Assembly (NCBI GenBank): GCA_037367355.1 | Contig: CM074697.1 | Span: 3,162,001 to 3,226,000 of the forward strand | Direction of reading: 5' to 3' | Length of the DNA stretch: 64,000 nt | Source: Neoscytalidium dimidiatum | Taxonomy: Eukaryota > Ascomycota > Dothideomycetes > Botryosphaeriales > Botryosphaeriaceae | Shown: positions 59,565-64,000 of the stretch, piece after piece | Position numbering within the stretch: the first letter of the stretch is position 1 | Layout: each line of letters begins with the position of its first letter | Program-made: the position numbers and the translations under genes | Notes under the pieces: model-generated | The model's input: only the letters and a program-made list of their open reading frames with translations | Database searches by the model: none | Told to the model about the DNA's origin: nothing

Positions 59565-61129
59565 ATGCCTGACCGAATTCGCTATGCTAGCCCTGGTGTC
59601 AGGAGCACTGCCTCCAGCCAGAGTTCACGCAGTATGTATTCTCGAAGATGCAGGTTTCTAAGCTGATTCTGATCTATTTTAGACTATGAAGCGCTTGAGC
59701 CGAAATATTGGGAAGGATTTTTCATACCAGGGAGGGTAGGGTCCGACACTGATCTCACTTCAACGCAATATCTTACTCTAGATGCAGATATTCATGTATC
59801 AATTGCATGAAAGAGAGCTCGACGATTACAGCAAAAGGCAGAGACTTCTCGTTCCAAGTGCATCTTCAAAGACAGTCTATCGGAGATGTGTGGTTGTGAG
59901 AAGGGGAAGAGACACTTCGCAGTGCTTGTAAGTACAGCCCAACATACAGAGCTTTATCACGACTGACCAGATTCACTAGGCTCATAAAGACCTACGAGGG
60001 TGAAGGCTGCACCAGAAGAGATATCCGTCCCATGCAACACCACCACGCTGCCGTCTTCACCGGGCACGAAGCCTTCCGCCTCCCCGAAGAAACGCACCTC
60101 CGCACGCCCATCCAAGCCGAACCTATAAGCCACGAAACCGTGCTCCCACGCCTCGCCCGCCTGAACTACGACTCCCTCTTCGAGCTCTCACACACGCGTC
60201 CCATCTACCCCCTCGCCCAAGTCACGCCCGGCAGCCTACGCACCCTCCTCCACGACTTCGAAACCCTCAACCCACCCACCAACATCCGCCCCTTCCGCCA
60301 AACCCGCAAGCGCACCTGGGACGCCATGCTCGAGCAGCTGAACGCCACATCCTCAACCCACCCGCCCCGACCCCCCGTCCCATCCGCGCCCCCATCCGCC
60401 GCGCCCCGACCTTCCCGCCCCGAATCCCGGAAGTACAAGCGCCACCAAAACCCACCGCCGGCGGCCCAAACGTCGAGATCCGCGCCCCGCGCCCGGCAAC
60501 AACGCCCTTCCCCACGCCAACAGCCCGACCCAGCATCCGCGCTCCGCTGACCCTGCACTCCTCCCTCGACGCCCGCGCGACGTGCCCCGTCTCGGCGCTG
60601 CTAACGACGCACGCCGAGCTCAACTTCATCGACGCCGACCTCGCGCGCAAGCTCGGCACCACCGCGCTGCGGTACGGCGGGCCTGCCATAGTGGTGCCGG
60701 GCAGCAGCGGTGGCGCCGTCGTGCCGGCGGCGGAAGGCCAGGCGAAGGTGCGGTGGCGGTTCGAGGGCAGCGAGCGCGCGTGCGTGGACAACTTCGTCGT
60801 GATCAGGGGCTTGCCGTGCGACGTCGTGCTGGGGAGTCGGACCGTGGTGGAGAGGAGGTGGGGGGTGGGAAGGGAGGGAGAGAGGGCGTTGGGGTTGCCG
60901 GCGTTGGGTAGGGGTGAGTGATCTCTTTTTTTTTTTTTTTCCCTCCCCCTCCCTTTCTCCTTTGATAAGCGGTCATGGTATTTGACTGACGGGTTTTGCA
61001 GACGAGAGAAAAAAGATGGAGCAGGATGATCGGCTGAAGTCGGATCAGAGGCGGAGGAGGGAGGCGGTCGAGAATGCGGAGATTGAGCGGGGGTTCGCGA
61101 GGAGGAGGGCGGAGATGCTGAGGTTGTGA
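59565..61129 (+). CDS. DUF6590-domain protein with C-terminal aspartic-protease-like domain (frame break in linker)
   Basis: Exons 59565-59631, 59683-59735, 59782-59927 and 59980 onward encode a DUF6590 domain: YWEGFFIPGR, then RRCVVVRRGRDTSQCLLIKTYEG, and a basic segment RQTRKRTWDAMLEQL. A Pro-rich linker follows, where this frame stops at 60550. The next open frame (one base back) carries a clan-AA retropepsin-like fold: ALLTTHAELNFIDADLARKLG, then the closing DNFVVIRGLPCDVVLGSR. It splices at 60913/61002 to a charged helix and stops at 61129. The change of frame falls in a Pro-rich stretch containing a C6 run (60371-60376). A one-base indel there, or an unseen intron, would unite them. The catalytic D-[ST]-G is replaced by TTH, so protease activity is unlikely. 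Function is unknown. Confidence 0.65.
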
Positions 61130-63609
61130 GGGGGTGCGGCACTCTGATTCGGCCTGATTATATCCTTCCAACTAATTTCTAGCGACATGTCCGGAACTAT
61201 TGAACGGCTGCTCTTTTCGGTACTGTTTCTGCTCTCAATTTGGCTTAAGTCAAGTGCGCCTCTTTTCGTCGGACTCGGTCTTGTTTCCAAGGCATATAGA
61301 TAGGTCTTAGATACCGTTGCTGGCTTTCAGATTCTTCATGCAACCAGCAGTTATTCGTGCGCATCGATAGATTGAGAAGGATGAAAGCAGATGGAAACTT
61401 GCTGTTTTGTCGGCTGTGTCCTTTCACGTACCTTCCAGGATAGATTCATAATCTGTCACCCAAAAGAAGCGCAAATGAAGGTTCAGACTAGAGAGCTCTT
61501 TGAAACAAGTGTCATAAAGAGCAGGACATTGGTTAGTCATCTTCGGCGTCGAAGCTGAATTATGAAATACGGTAGAGTTTGACACCGGTTTACCGTCAAC
61601 ACTATCTTATGAACGGCAAATAGAAGCAGGGTATATTCATTTTATGAGCTGAGGGTTGGTTGGCGATTATTGTGTTGTGCTGTACAAGTGAGTCTCATGA
61701 CGGCGTGCGTGTCCAGCTGACCACACGAATTGTATCTCTATAGCAAAAACCAGAATTGTGTTAAAATACGTCTATCCTCAAGTCTCCGCTGTCATATACC
61801 CACCCTAGGCACATCTTCGCACTTTTCAAGGCAATATGCGAACTTCTGTAGAGGACCATCCCAATATCAGCAGCATTCACCCACACTTCCTACTCTGACG
61901 CCTATCGCCCATGGATTTGACGCATCAGTGGTTGATAATGGCATCCCCTCTCAACCGCAATCCTCACCCATTGGCATCATCCTTAGATGAGGAACACCAG
62001 CAACATATCACGTCACTTCGCCCTGGTCTCCTCCAATATATGTACAGGGAGACTGCACCATCCGGGAAGCCTCGCAGCTCTAGTCGATCGGGATAGTAAA
62101 GGACCCTTCTGACGAAGGAAGGCTATTCTGTGCCAGGGTTCCGGTAGGCTCGAGTCTCATACATTCTCTGTGTTGCTCTGGAGATAGCCTCCCTATGGCT
62201 GGGTGGTGCTTAATGAAGGTCTCGCGGTTGTGAGTGGAATAAGACAACCGCACATGTTTTATGAAGCAGGCCTGCACATGACAAGTCATTGGCGTCACCA
62301 GGCTCGTGCAAGCAATCGACGGCCACACAGACCCGAAAGGCAAGGCCGTGGTGCTCTACCGGCCGTAGTCTTGCAAGTCCGCACGTCCCCTCTGCGCTCC
62401 ACCGCCGCGAACATGAGTCCAAAACACGCACACACGCGCGCGCCCGCGCCCAGGCGAACGGCCGAGAAAGCTTGTATCCCCGGGGGTCTCAACTAGCCGT
62501 ATCCAGAAAGCCTCGTCTCAATGCAGTCAGGACATCATCCTCCATCAAACCTGACTCAAACCTCTCCCGCATAGGAGCGACCAGCACATGATATTCCAAA
62601 TCCTCTTTCCATTCAACACTCATTACGCCTCACGCCTTCTCGCAGAGCAAAGCCTCAAACCGAAGCCGCTACCGCCACGACCACGGCGAAAAGTATAATC
62701 ACTGCACTAAACCGGCCTATTCAGCTTAACATCTCAATTATATACGACCTATAGTGTAACCCCTGCTAGCACCAACACCACAGAACCGTCGGTAGCTCAA
62801 CAAGACCTCTTTGAAAAGAAGAGTCGCCGCCATGATTTCGTGGATAAGAAAAAAAAAAAGCTGAGAGGAATCCACGGCCGGCATACGGAGAAGCATTCGA
62901 TATTCTTTTCCCCCGTCTTGTTATCTCCAGTTTCGTCAAATAACAAATAGCAAAAGAAAACCCAGTAAAACCAATCATTCCAGAGAGCCTCGTGTGGCTC
63001 CTCCTGCGGCCCGGTGAAAACGACAATCGCGAAGGAAAAACACGTGTCTATGCTTTGATGCAAATGGAAACTAGACAGGAAAAGAAAACGATTGATGTTG
63101 CTGAGGCCACACAAACTTTTGGTGTCGTGTGGGCTGCCTGGCTGCGTCCTAATGTCGAGGCATCCGCAGATGGAAGAAATGAAAAGGGATTGAGAATGAA
63201 TAGAATTGCAGCCAGGCAGTTACGGTAAAGACCAAAGACGCAAGCGTCAATAAAAACTCTGTACGCAATAGGATGCAATGAATGTGCAGAATAGAAGGAG
63301 GAATAACTGTGGAGGGGAATAATGCGGTACTAAGCACACTGACGAACCACCTCGGGTAAAACACAGTCAGGAATCCCAGAAAAGACAAATGATGTGGTAT
63401 AAGAGGTCATCAAGCCGTCGTCCAGTGTGGTGTAAACCGAGAAAGAGATGAAAAGGAATAAGAGAATCCAGTCCAGCCCAACCCATTACTAATGGCGGAG
63501 ATTATTTGCTGGTACAAATGGAGTTTTGTAATGATCCACGAATCTTTGATAAAAGCGGGCCACGAATGGTAGACGCACCAGGTAGAATCAGCGATGATGG
63601 GACAACGCA
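61130..63609. other. 2.5-kb stretch without a supported gene
   Basis: This lies between the DUF6590 gene and the 3' end of the right-edge gene. Several 60-100-codon frames occur on both strands (for example 62080-62343 minus, 61911-62096 plus) but none shows a domain or splice structure. The part from 62750 to 63600 probably includes the 3' untranslated region of the right-edge gene. Confidence 0.45.
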
Positions 63610-64000
63610 TTATAATGCAGTTCCACCAGGATATCTGCCTCCCGCTGCGCTACCGAGTCCGATTCCAGGCGTTGCCGCGGCGGCTCCTCTTGCAGGACCA
63701 CCGAAGCCGCCCCTGCCTCTGCCAGCATTCCTTCCGCGACCAGGGGCTGCGACACCTGGTATACTGAAGTCAGGGTTGGCCTGCAACACAACGTCTTCCT
63801 GACGTGGGCGGGGCGGACCGCGTTGTGGCTGGTAGCCATACGCAGGACCACCACGACCCATCGGCATCTCACCCGGTCCTGGGCGCCACATCGGGTTGAT
63901 GCCACGTTGAGAGATCGAAGTGAAATGCGAAGTGTCAGACGCAGCTCCCGGTGAACGCGGGCCCTCAAAATCTTCCGGGAATTCGTTGTAGGGGACCATT
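63610..64000 (-). CDS. C-terminal part of an RG-rich protein, probably PalI/Rim9 (5' end off the window)
   Basis: The frame is open from the window edge to a stop at 63610-63612, giving at least 129 residues. It reads SHFTSISQRGINPMWRPGPG, then EDVVLQANPDFSIPG, then Arg/Gly repeats (GRGRNAGRGRGGFGG) and ends GGRYPGGTAL. The order Ser-rich, QRGxNPxW, LxxNPDFxxP, RG-rich is what I recall for the long cytoplasmic tail of PalI, the fungal ambient-pH sensor component at the plasma membrane. The membrane spans that would prove this lie outside the window. Another RG-rich protein remains possible. The ATG at 63999 need not be the start. Confidence 0.5.
   Translation of the reverse strand, partial: MVPYNEFPEDFEGPRSPGAASDTSHFTSISQRGINPMWRPGPGEMPMGRGGPAYGYQPQRGPPRPRQEDVVLQANPDFSIPGVAAPGRGRNAGRGRGGFGGPARGAAAATPGIGLGSAAGGRYPGGTAL

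Overview
The window is nuclear DNA of a filamentous ascomycete (Pezizomycotina; the protein repertoire fits Dothideomycetes best). The reasons are short introns of about 47-130 nt with GTAAGT-type donors, fungus-specific genes (ERG4 sterol reductase, Zn2Cys6 factors, Sos7, Atg29, Sur7/PalI family, DUF6590), compact GC-rich genes on both strands, and no prokaryotic signals. I rebuilt 20 gene models with at least one recognisable domain; 17 are complete, spliced or single-exon, and in frame. Most exon joins were checked by reading frame across each GT..AG pair.

Layout. 1-9.4 kb: a Tea1-like kelch/coiled-coil polarity protein (minus, running off the left edge), divergent from the TORC1 subunit Kog1/Raptor (plus). 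10.4-12.2 kb: cytosolic aspartyl-tRNA synthetase. 12.8-22 kb, all minus: an F-box protein, a Vps62-family protein, then, after a 2.5-kb gene-free stretch, ERG4. 22.5-28.7 kb: a RING protein of the RNF10/Mag2 type, head-to-head with a Ubp3/USP10-type deubiquitinase. 29.9-33.3 kb: a NIPSNAP protein and a choline/ethanolamine phosphotransferase. 34.6-41.4 kb: a Zn2Cys6 factor, kinetochore Sos7, an Arg/Ser-rich nuclear protein and ribosomal protein eL37. 41.4-48.8 kb is gene-poor and partly AT-rich. It holds an RTA1-like pseudogene and an Upc2-like Zn2Cys6 factor whose zinc cluster is split by an unusually long intron. 48.8-56.9 kb: Atg29, a fused siroheme synthase (Met8 + SUMT), a Sur7/PalI-family protein and Rav2/Rogdi. 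57.5-61.1 kb: two genes with reading-frame problems, a one-pass membrane protein and a DUF6590 protein with an aspartic-protease-like C-terminal domain. The right edge carries the RG-rich C-terminus of a probable PalI protein.

How the genes relate. Most are unlinked housekeeping functions. The most suggestive arrangement is the divergent RNF10/Mag2-Ubp3 pair: in other eukaryotes these enzymes add and remove regulatory ubiquitin on the 40S ribosome, so a ubiquitin writer and a matching eraser share one 1.08-kb intergenic region. The second most interesting locus is the DUF6590 gene, whose protease-like domain has lost the catalytic Asp-Thr/Ser-Gly triad. No mobile-element array, CRISPR, rRNA or tRNA gene was found.
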